The notes under the pieces were generated by a model. It was not told where the DNA came from. It made no database searches and saw only the letters and a program-made list of their open reading frames with translations. Below, one piece after another: positions 17,078 through 25,248 of a stretch of 64,000 bases of DNA. Source of the DNA: Hansschlegelia plantiphila (GTDB lineage Bacteria; Pseudomonadota; Alphaproteobacteria; Rhizobiales; Methylopilaceae); contig NZ_BSFI01000008.1 of the NCBI RefSeq assembly GCF_027922265.1, positions 202,001 through 266,000 on the forward strand, written 5' to 3'. Each line of letters begins with the position of its first letter. Within the stretch, counting starts at the first letter, position 1. The translations under genes were made by a program, and so were the position numbers.

Positions 17078-18388
17078 ATGAGCGATTCCGTCGACAGGGA
17101 GGAGCGCGCCGCCGTCGCCGAACGGCGCCTCGAACGCGTGGCGGCCGCGCGCTGGCCTTTGGCCGCGATCGCGCTCGTGCTCGTCAGTTTCGCGTTCGAA
17201 GGCCGGATCGGTCCGTGGGAGGCGTCGCTCGCCGCGCTGTTCGTGGCGCTCGCCGCATTCTTTGCGCCCGGCAGGCGGCGGCTTGCGTCCTTCGCAGGGG
17301 CCGCGACCGCACGCGACGTCGTCGGTCCCCAGACCCTCGCCATCCTCTCCGGCCTGCCAGACCCCGTCATGATCCTCGACCGCCGCGGCGTGGTGCTCGC
17401 CTTCAACGGGCATGCGCACGCCGTGCTCGGCGATATCCGGGCGGGCGATCCCGTCTCCTTCGCGGTCCGCGCGCCGGAGCTGCTCGACGCGGTGCGCGCG
17501 GCCCCGCTCGGCGCCGGGCCGCAGACGGTGCTCTACACCGAGCGGGTGCCGGTCGAGCGCTGGCGCGAGGCGCATGTCGCGTCCGCGCGCGTCGGTCCCG
17601 ACGGCCCGCTGGCGATCATCGTCGCCCTGCGCGACCTCACCGAGCAGCGGCGCTCGGAGCGGATGCGTGCCGACTTCGTGGCGAACGCCAGCCACGAGCT
17701 CAGAACGCCGCTCGCCTCGCTGCTCGGCTTCATCGAGACGCTGCAGGGTCCGGCGAAGAACGACGTCGACGCGCGCGAACGCTTCCTCGCGATCATGCGG
17801 ACGCAGGCCAACCGGATGTCGCGGCTGATCGACGACCTGCTGTCGCTGTCGCGCATCGAGCTCAAGGCCCATGTGCGCCCGAGCGCGCTTGTCGACCTGT
17901 CGAGCCTCGCCCGCGGCGTGGTCGACGCGCTGCAGCCGCTCGCGGCGGAGCGCGGCGTCGAGATGGAGGTGATCGGCGACGAGCCGATCCTGGTGCGGGG
18001 CGACCGCGACGAACTGATCCGGGTGGCGGAGAACCTGATCGAGAACGCCATCAAATACGGCCAGTCCGGCAAGAAGGTCGAGGTGACCGTCAGAGGCGCG
18101 CCGGGCCGCGAAGGCGCTTTGCTGGTGGTGCGCGACCACGGGCCGGGCATCGCGAGCGAGCACGTGCCGCGGCTCACCGAGCGGTTCTACCGGGTCGACA
18201 CCAGCGACAGCCGCGACAAGGGCGGCACCGGGCTTGGCCTCGCGCTGGTGAAGCACATCCTGCAACGCCACGGCGGGCGCCTGCTGATCGAGAGCGCGGC
18301 CGGCGAAGGCGCCACTTTCACGGTCGCGCTGGAGCGCGAGGAGGCCGGCTCCGAGGCCGACGAGGTCGTGCTCAAGCAGGCGGGATGA
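17078..18388 (+). CDS. phoR: Phosphate regulon sensor histidine kinase PhoR
   Basis: The 436-residue kinase phosphorylates PhoB when the Pst-PhoU complex signals low phosphate. It has two N-terminal membrane helices (about 26-42 and 48-64), a PAS-like domain (about 88-190), the HisKA domain with H206 in NASHELRTPLAS, and the ATPase domain with N-box ENLIENAIKYG and G-boxes DHGPGI and GGTGLGLALVKHI. I prefer ATG 17078 to a TTG at 17057. It lies about 5 kb from the pst-phoUB operon rather than directly upstream of it as in many relatives. Confidence 0.92.
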   Translation: MSDSVDREERAAVAERRLERVAAARWPLAAIALVLVSFAFEGRIGPWEASLAALFVALAAFFAPGRRRLASFAGAATARDVVGPQTLAILSGLPDPVMILDRRGVVLAFNGHAHAVLGDIRAGDPVSFAVRAPELLDAVRAAPLGAGPQTVLYTERVPVERWREAHVASARVGPDGPLAIIVALRDLTEQRRSERMRADFVANASHELRTPLASLLGFIETLQGPAKNDVDARERFLAIMRTQANRMSRLIDDLLSLSRIELKAHVRPSALVDLSSLARGVVDALQPLAAERGVEMEVIGDEPILVRGDRDELIRVAENLIENAIKYGQSGKKVEVTVRGAPGREGALLVVRDHGPGIASEHVPRLTERFYRVDTSDSRDKGGTGLGLALVKHILQRHGGRLLIESAAGEGATFTVALEREEAGSEADEVVLKQAG

Positions 18389-18409
18389 CAGGCGCCGCCG
18401 GGCTTGCGC

Positions 18410-19297
18410 TCAGAGCACCACGATCCCTGCGTGCTTGGCCTTGTCTTCGGGCTCGACATGGATGGTGACGACGATGTCGGCGTCCTGGTCCAGCAGCGCG
18501 CGCTCGATGCGGTCGCAGATGTCGTGGGCCTCCGCGACCCGCATGTCGCCGGCCACCACAAGATGGAAGTCGACGAAGGTGAGCCGGCCGGCGTGGCGGG
18601 TCCGCAGATCGTGGGCCTCGATCGCGCCTTCGGCGTGGGTCGCGATCGCCGCCCGGATGCGGCGCTCGGTCTCCGCGGGGGCGGCTTCGTCCATCAGGCC
18701 GCCGACCGACGCGCGCACCAGCATCGCGCCCGACCACAGCACATTGAGCGCGACGGCGCAGGCGATCGCCGGGTCGAGCCACGTCTCGCCGGACGCCAGC
18801 GCCGCGGCGAGGCCCGCCAGCACGCCGATCGACGACACGACGTCCGTCATGAGGTGCTTGCCGTCGGCGACGATCGCCGGCGACCTCAGCGCTCGGCCGC
18901 GCCGCAGCAGCAGAAGGCCCCAGACCGCGTTGATCACGCTCGCCGCGACGTTCGCCCCGACGCCGACCGGCGTCAGGCTGATCTCGCGCGGCGCGCGGAA
19001 GACGGTCCAGGCCTCGTTCAGGATCGCCGCCGCCGCGATCACGATCAGCACGCCCTCGACGACCGCCGAGACATACTCCGCCTTGTGGTGGCCGTAAGGA
19101 TGGTTGCGGTCCGGCGGGGCGGCCGCGAGCCGCACGGCCAGGAACACGCCGACCGCGGCGGCGACGTTGACGATGCTCTCGGCCGCGTCCGAATACAGCG
19201 CGACCGAGCCCGTCATCACGTAGGCCATGATCTTCAGGCCGAGCACCAGCAGGCCGACTGCGATGCTTGCGAGCGCGAGTCGTGCGCCTTCGTCCAT
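18410..19297 (-). CDS. Cation diffusion facilitator family transporter
   Basis: The 295-residue inner-membrane protein shows the CDF plan: six helices with paired metal sites in helix II (YSDAAESIVNVAAA) and helix V (DGKHLMTDVVSSIG), a histidine-containing loop (DRNHPYGHHKAEY) and a C-terminal cytoplasmic ferredoxin-like domain (about 210-295, DLRTRHAGRLTFVDFHLVVAGDM). The Asp/Asp-His/Asp ligand set suggests zinc or a similar divalent ion exported by proton exchange. It is convergent with phoR and divergent from tRNA-Arg. Confidence 0.93.
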   Translation of the reverse strand: MDEGARLALASIAVGLLVLGLKIMAYVMTGSVALYSDAAESIVNVAAAVGVFLAVRLAAAPPDRNHPYGHHKAEYVSAVVEGVLIVIAAAAILNEAWTVFRAPREISLTPVGVGANVAASVINAVWGLLLLRRGRALRSPAIVADGKHLMTDVVSSIGVLAGLAAALASGETWLDPAIACAVALNVLWSGAMLVRASVGGLMDEAAPAETERRIRAAIATHAEGAIEAHDLRTRHAGRLTFVDFHLVVAGDMRVAEAHDICDRIERALLDQDADIVVTIHVEPEDKAKHAGIVVL

Positions 19298-19486
19298 GCC
19301 GCGCCCCCGATCCCGCCGCCTTCGATGGGCGAGCGACTAACGAGCGCGGCCCTCCGGGGCAACCGCTATCTTCGCACCTGCGAGGCAGTAGCAGCGGCCG
19401 CCCGAGCCACGGGCGGGGGAGGTTGCGCGGAATCGCTTTTTCGGCTTGCGCGACGCCGCTTTTGCGGCTCCTTCTGCTCCCCGCGC

Positions 19487-19563
<77 letters not shown>

Positions 19564-19636
19564 GCATCGCGGTCCGTCTTTCCGGCTCGTCTGCGCCATT
19601 GGTCTCCAGGGGACCGCGCGGAGCCGTCCGCGCTGT

Positions 19637-19650
19637 TTGACCGAGATCAA
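19637..19650 (+). promoter_or_regulatory. FNR-type box before the first universal stress gene
   Basis: TTGAC-CGAG-ATCAA differs from TTGAT-N4-ATCAA at one base. It lies about 50 bases upstream of the Usp start at 19701, suitable for class II or near class I activation. Confidence 0.7.
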
Positions 19651-19700
19651 GGTGGCCGCCCGCTCGGCGCTCAACATGGCTGTCCCGAGCAAGGAGACGG

Positions 19701-20546
19701 ATGATGAGCAGACCCATGGCCTCCGACGCAGGGTTCGCCTGCGTCATGACGCATTTCGATCTCGGTCCGTGGGCCGAGGCCCGCGGTCGCCTCGCGATCG
19801 CGCTTGCAGACGCGTTCGACGCCCGCTTCATCGGCGTCGCGGCCGAACAGGGGCTGTCGCCCGTCTACGCCGAGGGCCTGCCCAATGTCGCCGGCGACGT
19901 GGCCGACGAAGAGCGGCGGCGCGTCAGCGGAGACATCGCCGCGGCGAAGCGCACCTTCGACGTCGTCGTCGGCGCGCGGAACGACGCCGAATGGCGATCC
20001 GCCCTCGCCCAGCCGGACCACTTCCTGATCGAGCAGGCGCGCGCCGCCGACCTCGTCGTGGTGGGCAGGAGCGCAAGCTATGACCAGGGCGACCCCCTGC
20101 TCGGGGTCAGGCCCGGTCTGGTCGCGATGGAATGCGGCCGGCCGGTGCTGATCGTCCCGCCCGAGACGGATCGCCTCTCCGCCCGGAAGGTCGTCGTGGC
20201 GTGGAAAGACACGCGCGAGGCCCGGCGCGCCGTGCATGACGCGCTGCCGATCCTGAAGCGCGCCAGCGAGGTCGTCGTGGTCACCGCCTCCGGCTCGCTG
20301 CGCGACGAGAGCGCGGAAGACGTGTCGAACTGGCTGAACAGGCACGGCGTCCAAAGCCGGCCGTCGGTCCAGACCGGCGAAATGTCCTCGATCGCCGACG
20401 GAATTCTCGACTTCGCGGCGGAGATCGGCTCGGACCTGATCGTCTCCGGCGCCTACGGCCATAGCCGCACCCGCGAATGGTTCTTCGGCGGCGCGACCCG
20501 CGATCTGCTCGAGAGCAGCCGGGCCTGCCTGTTCATGTCGCATTGA
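19701..20546 (+). CDS. Tandem-domain universal stress protein
   Basis: The 281-residue protein spans two UspA-like halves. The C-terminal half is intact (KVVVAWKDTREARRAVHDALPILKRASEVVVVTA, then DLIVSGAYGHSRTREWFFGGATRDLL, which matches the nucleotide-binding G-x2-G-x9-G pattern); the N-terminal half is degenerate but keeps DHFLIEQARAADLVVVGRSAS. ATG occurs at both 19701 and 19704; AAGGAG at 19691-19696 suits the second slightly better. Such proteins aid survival under low oxygen and energy stress. The FNR box just upstream supports induction at low oxygen. Confidence 0.88.
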   Translation: MMSRPMASDAGFACVMTHFDLGPWAEARGRLAIALADAFDARFIGVAAEQGLSPVYAEGLPNVAGDVADEERRRVSGDIAAAKRTFDVVVGARNDAEWRSALAQPDHFLIEQARAADLVVVGRSASYDQGDPLLGVRPGLVAMECGRPVLIVPPETDRLSARKVVVAWKDTREARRAVHDALPILKRASEVVVVTASGSLRDESAEDVSNWLNRHGVQSRPSVQTGEMSSIADGILDFAAEIGSDLIVSGAYGHSRTREWFFGGATRDLLESSRACLFMSH

Positions 20547-20582
20547 GCTTCTGCCGCGCCGCGCGGCTTCGGCCTGTGCTGC

Positions 20583-20617
20583 AAGCGCCCCGATCGGAAA
20601 ACCGGTCGGCGGCGCTT
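20583..20617. terminator. Terminator-like hairpin between usp and cydX
   Basis: AAGCGCCCCGATCGG and CCGGTCGGCGGCGCTT form an imperfect 15-bp stem around an AAAA loop, followed on the plus strand by CGTTTTA. It separates convergent usp (+) and cydX (-). Confidence 0.65.
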
Positions 20618-20621
20618 CGTT

Positions 20622-20726
20622 TTACCGTGCGGGCGTCGCGTCGGCGCGCAGCTCGAACCACATCGCGTTGAGCACGGCGAAAGAGCTCGCCAGACCAAGT
20701 CCGAGAATCCAGGCGAAGTACCACAT
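20622..20726 (-). CDS. cydX: CydX, small subunit of cytochrome bd oxidase
   Basis: The 34-residue peptide starts MWYFAWILGLGLASSFAVLN, the hallmark of CydX/YbgT single-helix subunits that stabilise the heme site of cytochrome bd. It begins 12 bases after cydB ends, on the same strand, with GAGGAAAC just upstream (reading from AGGA at about 20733). After the helix it has NAMWFE and a short charged tail. Confidence 0.93.
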   Translation of the reverse strand: MWYFAWILGLGLASSFAVLNAMWFELRADATPAR

Positions 20727-20738
20727 GGCGGTTTCCTC

Positions 20739-21878
20739 TCAGTAGGAGCTGACGTCCTCGCGGAGCGCCGCGAAGGTCACGCGGCCGCGAAGCACGCGAT
20801 AGACCCAGGCGGTGTAGGCGAGGATGAGCGGCAGGAAGATCACGACGGCGGCCAGCATGATCTTGAGCGTCGTCTCGCTCGACGACGCGTCCCAGACGGT
20901 CAGGCTCTGGCTCGGGGCGATCGACGACGGCAGCAGGAACGGAAACAGGCTGACGCCCGCGGTCGCGACCACGCCTGCGACCGAGAGCCCGCTCGCGACG
21001 AGGGCGGAGCCGGGACGCGCGCGGCCGAGCAGAACGGCGGCGGCCGCCGCCCCTGCGAAACCGAGCGCGGGCGCCGCGAGCATCCAGAGATGCTGCGCGT
21101 AGTTCGAAAACACGCCGCCGGTCACCACCTCGACCTGCTTAAGCAGCGGGTTCGAGGGCGCGGAAGCGTCGATCGCGCTGACGATGCGGTAGCTGTCGAT
21201 CCCGATCGCCATAGAGACGCCGCCGACGACGAACAGCGCGATCAGGAGCAGCGCCGCGATGCGCGCCGCAAACGTCGCGCGCGAGGCCACCGGCTCGTCC
21301 GCCTTCACCGCGAGATAGCAGCCGCCGTGCATCGCGAGCATCGCGACGCTGACGAGACCGCAGAGCAGCGCGAACGGATTGAGGAGACCGAAGAGGCCGC
21401 CTTCATAGGTCATGCGCAACTCGCCGTCGAAACGGTACGGCACGCCCTGCAGGGCGTTTCCGACCGCCACGCCGAAGATGAGCGCCGGGACGAAGCCGCC
21501 GGCGAACAGCGCCCAGTCCCAGAACGATCGCCAGCTCCGTCCGTGAAGCTTCGACCGGAACTTGATGGAGACCGGCCTGAGGATCAGCGCGCAGAGCACG
21601 ATGAACATGGCGAGATAGAAGCCCGAGAACGCGACCGCGTAGAGCGCCGGCCACGCCGCGAAGATCGCGCCGGCGCCGAGCACGAGCCAGACCTGGTTGC
21701 CTTCCCAGACCGGGCCGATCGTGTTGATCGCAACCCGGCGCTCGGCGTCGGTGCGGGCGACGAAGGGCAGCAGGGTCGCCACCCCGAGGTCGAAGCCGTC
21801 CATCACGGCGAAGCCGATCAGGAGAGCGCCGAGCAGGATCCACCAGATCACGCGCAGGAGTTCATAATCGAAGATCAT
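20739..21878 (-). CDS. cydB: Cytochrome bd ubiquinol oxidase subunit II
   Basis: The 379-residue subunit, the same length as E. coli CydB, has about nine hydrophobic helices. Recognisable stretches are DYELLRVIWWILLGALLIGFAVMDGFDLGVATLLP and NTIGPVWEGNQVWLVLGAGAIFAAWPALYA, both family hallmarks. With CydA it forms the high-affinity quinol oxidase used at low oxygen. The ATG at 21878 is 20 bases after the cydA stop; the long upstream frame overlaps cydA. Confidence 0.97.
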   Translation of the reverse strand: MIFDYELLRVIWWILLGALLIGFAVMDGFDLGVATLLPFVARTDAERRVAINTIGPVWEGNQVWLVLGAGAIFAAWPALYAVAFSGFYLAMFIVLCALILRPVSIKFRSKLHGRSWRSFWDWALFAGGFVPALIFGVAVGNALQGVPYRFDGELRMTYEGGLFGLLNPFALLCGLVSVAMLAMHGGCYLAVKADEPVASRATFAARIAALLLIALFVVGGVSMAIGIDSYRIVSAIDASAPSNPLLKQVEVVTGGVFSNYAQHLWMLAAPALGFAGAAAAAVLLGRARPGSALVASGLSVAGVVATAGVSLFPFLLPSSIAPSQSLTVWDASSSETTLKIMLAAVVIFLPLILAYTAWVYRVLRGRVTFAALREDVSSY

Positions 21879-21898
21879 CGGTTTTGTCCTGGATGGTC

Positions 21899-23485
21899 CT
21901 AAGCGGCGATCGGGGCGGGCCGCAGCGGCGGGGCGCCGGTCGGCGCGAGCGCCGGACCGAGCAGCCCGTCCGGGCCCATGCGGATCGTCTTCACCATCAG
22001 CACCAGATCGACCACGGCGAGCGCGGAGTAGAAGACGACGAAGCCGACCAGGGTCAGCAGCACGTTGCCGGCCGAGACGCTCGAAACCGCGAGGAAAGTC
22101 GGCAGCACGCCCTCGATCACCCAGGGCTGGCGTCCGACTTCGGCCACGTACCAGCCGAGCTCGGCGGCGATCCACGGCGTCGGAAGAGCGAGAAGCGCGA
22201 TCCAAAGAAAGCCGCGGGACGACTCGATCCGGTTGACGCTCGCGAGGAAGAAGGCGGTCGCGAACAGGGCGATGAAGAAGAAGCCGAGCCCCACCATGAT
22301 CCGGAAGCTCCAGAACAGCGGCGAAACCGGCGGCACGGTGCTCCACGCCGCCTGCGTGATCTGCTCGTCGGTCGCGTTGAGGACGTCGGGCCGGATCTTC
22401 TTGAGCAACAGCGCGTAGCCGAGCTCGCCCGACGTCGCCTCAAGCTTCGCCCGAGCGATCGGATCGGTCCGGTCGGCCTTGATCTTCTCCAGCGCCTCAT
22501 AGGCCATCAGGCCGAAGCGGATCCGGAGCTCGACGTCCTTCACCAGATCCTCGATGCCCGGAACCTCCTTGCTGATCGAGCGGGTCGCGATCAGGCCGAG
22601 CATCCAGGGAACCTTGACCTCGTAACGGGTCTCTCGGGCCTCGGCGTCGGGCAGGCCGAAGAGCGTGAAGGACGCAGGCGCAGGCTCCGTCTTCCACATC
22701 GCCTCGATGGCGGCGAGCTTCATCTTCTGGTTTTCGCCCGTCGTGTAGCCGCTCTCGTCGCCGAGGACGACGACCGAGAGCGCCGCCGCCAGACCGAAGC
22801 TCGCAGCGACGGTCGCCGAGCGAACGGCGAGGTCGCGATGCCGTCCGCGCAGCAGGTAGAAGGCGCTGATCGCGAGCACGAAGATGGAGCCGGTGACGTA
22901 GCCGGCGCTGACCGTGTGGACGAACTTGGCCTGGGCGACGGGATTGAAGATGAGCGCCGAGAAATCGCTCACCTCCATCCGCATCGTGTCAGGGTTGAAC
23001 GTCGCGCCGACCGGGTTCTGCATCCAGCCGTTGGCGATCAGGATCCAGAGCGCGGAGAGGTTGGTCGCGAGCGCGAGCAGCCAGGTCACGACGAGATGCC
23101 CGATCCTCGACAGCCGCTCCCAGCCGAAGAAGAACAGGCCGATGAAGGTCGCCTCCAGGAAGAAGGCCATCAGGCCCTCGATCGCGAGCGGCGCGCCGAA
23201 CACGTCGCCGACGTAATGGCTGTAGTAGGCCCAGTTGGTGCCGAACTGGAACTCCATGGTGACGCCGGTCGCGACGCCCATGGCGAAGTTGATGCCGAAC
23301 AGCGCGCCCCAGAACTTCGTCATGCGCCGCCAGATCTCGCGGCCGGTCATGACGTAGACCGTCTCCATGATCGCGAGCAGGACCGCGAGGCCGAGCGTCA
23401 GCGGCACGAACAGGAAGTGATACATCGCCGTCAGCCCGAACTGCAGGCGCGACAGGGTGACCAGGTCGAGGGCGGCGAGCGTCAT
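21899..23485 (-). CDS. cydA: Cytochrome bd ubiquinol oxidase subunit I
   Basis: The 528-residue subunit binds hemes b558, b595 and d and oxidises quinol. SRLQFGLTAMYHFLFVPLTLGL holds the heme-ligand histidine, GAPLAIEGLMAFFLEATF the conserved glutamates, and GRQPWVIEG the C-terminal signature. The region QKMKLAAIEAMWKTEPAP through LGYALLLKKI is present, so this is the long Q-loop (E. coli-like) type and not the short CIO/S type. It starts at 23485 and overlaps the cydP stop by ATGA. Confidence 0.97.
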   Translation of the reverse strand: MTLAALDLVTLSRLQFGLTAMYHFLFVPLTLGLAVLLAIMETVYVMTGREIWRRMTKFWGALFGINFAMGVATGVTMEFQFGTNWAYYSHYVGDVFGAPLAIEGLMAFFLEATFIGLFFFGWERLSRIGHLVVTWLLALATNLSALWILIANGWMQNPVGATFNPDTMRMEVSDFSALIFNPVAQAKFVHTVSAGYVTGSIFVLAISAFYLLRGRHRDLAVRSATVAASFGLAAALSVVVLGDESGYTTGENQKMKLAAIEAMWKTEPAPASFTLFGLPDAEARETRYEVKVPWMLGLIATRSISKEVPGIEDLVKDVELRIRFGLMAYEALEKIKADRTDPIARAKLEATSGELGYALLLKKIRPDVLNATDEQITQAAWSTVPPVSPLFWSFRIMVGLGFFFIALFATAFFLASVNRIESSRGFLWIALLALPTPWIAAELGWYVAEVGRQPWVIEGVLPTFLAVSSVSAGNVLLTLVGFVVFYSALAVVDLVLMVKTIRMGPDGLLGPALAPTGAPPLRPAPIAA

Positions 23486-23661
23486 TGCGTAGGACCTGAA
23501 CTGGCGGGAGCGGGGGAGTCGGTGAGCAGCCGCGCCTCGGCGCGCGCCGGATCGATCCGCTGGCGTTGCGGGCCGAACACGAGCCAGCCGGCGCCAATGA
23601 CGACGACGAGCTTGACGATGACGGCGATCAGGGCCGGGCGGGCGATCGGGTGGGACCACAT
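23482..23661 (-). CDS. cydP: CydP-like small subunit of cytochrome bd oxidase
   Basis: A 59-residue open frame begins MWSHPIARPALIAVIVKLVV and contains one membrane helix (about residues 10-29) ending in WLVFGPQRQRIDP, which fits the pattern of putative cytochrome-oxidase small subunits named CydP found directly upstream of cydA. Its TGA overlaps the cydA ATG, so it is the first gene of a cydP-cydA-cydB-cydX operon. The FNR box at 23696-23709 is 35 bases upstream of its start. The short length hides it from many gene callers. Confidence 0.8.
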   Translation of the reverse strand: MWSHPIARPALIAVIVKLVVVIGAGWLVFGPQRQRIDPARAEARLLTDSPAPASSGPTQ

Positions 23662-23695
23662 GGCGTCGTTTTGCGTCGGCCCGGCGCGACGCGCC

Positions 23696-23709
23696 GTGAT
23701 CTATGTCAA
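23696..23709 (-). promoter_or_regulatory. FNR-type box of the cyd operon
   Basis: On the minus strand this reads TTGAC-ATAG-ATCAC, two changes from TTGAT-N4-ATCAA, both in the outer variable positions. It lies 35 bases before the cydP start, so the operon leader would be short. Confidence 0.65.
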
Positions 23710-23754
23710 AGCGATCGATCAGATCGCGCCGCCGCGGCTGAAGCTGACGCCCCT

Positions 23755-24315
23755 TTACGCAAGTCGGCCGCGCGCAAGCGCGCCCGTGTCGATTTCCGCT
23801 GCGTTCCACGGGCTGCGGGGCGCCAGCGACTTCGAGATCACGCCTCCGGCGACCGGCTCATAGCCCGCCAGTCCGTCCGCCCGATCCCGCAGGCGCCCGG
23901 GCAGCTCGATGAGGATGGTCTGGCAGTCGAGGGCGCGCGCGAGGCGCTCGCCCTGGGCCGCGATCGACGGCAGCAGGCATGACCCCGCGATGTCCGCCAC
24001 CACGAGGTCGGAGAGGCGGAGCACGCGGACCGATCCGTCTTCCGCCGCCGCCAGCGAAGGCTTCGCCTCGACGGCGTAGCGGAACAGCGCATGGGGGTAG
24101 CCGCGCGGATCTTCGATGAAGATGACGCCGGCCTTTCCGCTCTTCGTCCGCGTCGCGCGCCGCAGGAACCGCACCCAGCCTTCGTAACTCAGGCGAGGAT
24201 GCGACAGACTGACCAGCGCGAAGGCGCGACGCGTCGCGTCGGGATCGGAGATCGCCGCCGTCGCGCTCAACGTCCGGGCATAGAAAAGTTCGCTTGAGAA
24301 CATGCGCGTCACCAT
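23755..24315 (-). CDS. Unknown protein divergent from fnr
   Basis: I do not recognise this 186-residue protein. It has no signal peptide or membrane helix. Visible features are YEGWVRFLRRATRTKSGKAGVIFIEDPRGYPHALFRYAVE, followed by LRLSDLVVADIAGSCLLPSIAAQGERLARALDCQTILIELPGR; this alpha/beta layout is reminiscent of an N-acetyltransferase-like fold, with a helix after IAAQGERLA, but no clear acetyl-CoA loop is seen. It shares with fnr the perfect FNR box at 24364-24377, 49 bases from its start. An internal ATG at 24303 is an alternative start. Confidence 0.7.
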   Translation of the reverse strand: MVTRMFSSELFYARTLSATAAISDPDATRRAFALVSLSHPRLSYEGWVRFLRRATRTKSGKAGVIFIEDPRGYPHALFRYAVEAKPSLAAAEDGSVRVLRLSDLVVADIAGSCLLPSIAAQGERLARALDCQTILIELPGRLRDRADGLAGYEPVAGGVISKSLAPRSPWNAAEIDTGALARGRLA

Positions 24316-24363
24316 CGCCCCGACACCAGCGGACCACCCTCTGCGGCGAAAGCGATCGGGGCG

Positions 24364-24377
24364 TTGATGCAGATCAA
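24364..24377 (+). promoter_or_regulatory. Perfect FNR box between the unknown gene and fnr
   Basis: TTGAT-GCAG-ATCAA is a perfect palindromic match to the FNR/FixK consensus. It is 49 bases from the minus-strand gene and 76 bases from the fnr start, so it can serve both and suggests autoregulation of fnr. Confidence 0.85.
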
Positions 24378-24452
24378 GCGCCTTCCGCGACTTTGCTCTA
24401 GGATGGAGCCGCTCGCTCGTCCCGGGGCGGCGACGTTCGGGAGCCTGGATCC

Positions 24453-25223
24453 ATGTCGCAGACCTCAGACGCCCAGCCGGCGGCCGCCGTCACCGAGATC
24501 CAGGCGGGAGCCTTCGACCGCCCGCGCTGCAGGCGCGATGGAACGTCCGCCTGCGAGGGATGCGGCGTGCGCGCGTTCAGCGTCTGCGGGTCGCTTGCGA
24601 CCGACGAGCTCGATGCGCTCAACACCATGTCGGAGAAGGCCCATTTCGCGGCGAAGGAGACCCTGTTCCTCCAGGGCGACCGGGCGGACTTCGTCTTCAA
24701 CATCACGAGCGGGACGCTGCGGCTCTACAAGCTTCTGCCGGACGGCCGGAGGCAGATCGTCGGCTTTCTCCTGCCCGGCGATTTCGTCGGACTTTCGCTC
24801 AGCGAGCGGTACGGCTTCTCGGCCGACGCGATCGACGCGGTCTCGGCCTGCCGGTTCGACCGCAGCGACTTCGTCGCATTCGTCGACCGCAAGCCGCATC
24901 TGCTGAGGCGGCTTCACGAGGCCGCGACCCATGAACTGACGGTCGCGCAGGACCACATGGTGCTGCTCGGACGGCGCTCCGCGGAGGAGAAGGTCTCCTC
25001 CTTCCTGCTCACGATGCGGGAGCGCCTTCACCGGCTCGGCGCGAGCGCGGTCACCATCCCGCTGCCGATGACCCGTCAGGACCTCGCCGACCATCTCGGC
25101 CTCACGCTCGAGACGGTCAGCCGGATCGTCTCGAAGCTCGCGCGCGAAAAGGTTCTGCTCGTCGTGCCCGACGGGCTGAGGATCATGAACCCGTCCCGGC
25201 TGGAGCAGATCGGCGCCAGCTGA
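24453..25223 (+). CDS. fnrL: Oxygen-sensing Crp/Fnr regulator, FnrN/FnrL type
   Basis: The 256-residue regulator has cysteines at 26, 34, 37 and 45 plus C133; the C34-x2-C37-x7-C45 set with C133 matches the [4Fe-4S] ligands of FnrN/FnrL proteins, which distinguishes it from the cysteine-poor FixK. The cyclic-nucleotide-like beta barrel covers about 55-150, a long dimer helix follows, and the helix-turn-helix TRQDLADHLGLTLETVSRIVSKL (about 209-231) has the E-xx-SR recognition motif that reads TTGAT half-sites. It is the likely regulator of all seven FNR boxes in this region. Confidence 0.92.
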   Translation: MSQTSDAQPAAAVTEIQAGAFDRPRCRRDGTSACEGCGVRAFSVCGSLATDELDALNTMSEKAHFAAKETLFLQGDRADFVFNITSGTLRLYKLLPDGRRQIVGFLLPGDFVGLSLSERYGFSADAIDAVSACRFDRSDFVAFVDRKPHLLRRLHEAATHELTVAQDHMVLLGRRSAEEKVSSFLLTMRERLHRLGASAVTIPLPMTRQDLADHLGLTLETVSRIVSKLAREKVLLVVPDGLRIMNPSRLEQIGAS

Positions 25224-25224
25224 C

Positions 25225-25246
25225 CGGACCGGCGCCGTCTGGTCCG
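25225..25246. terminator. Short hairpin between fnr and ompW
   Basis: CGGACC (25225-25230) and GGTCCG (25241-25246) form a 6-bp stem in the 25-base gap between two convergent genes. It has no U-run, so it is a weak bidirectional terminator at best. Confidence 0.4.
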
Positions 25247-25248
25247 CG

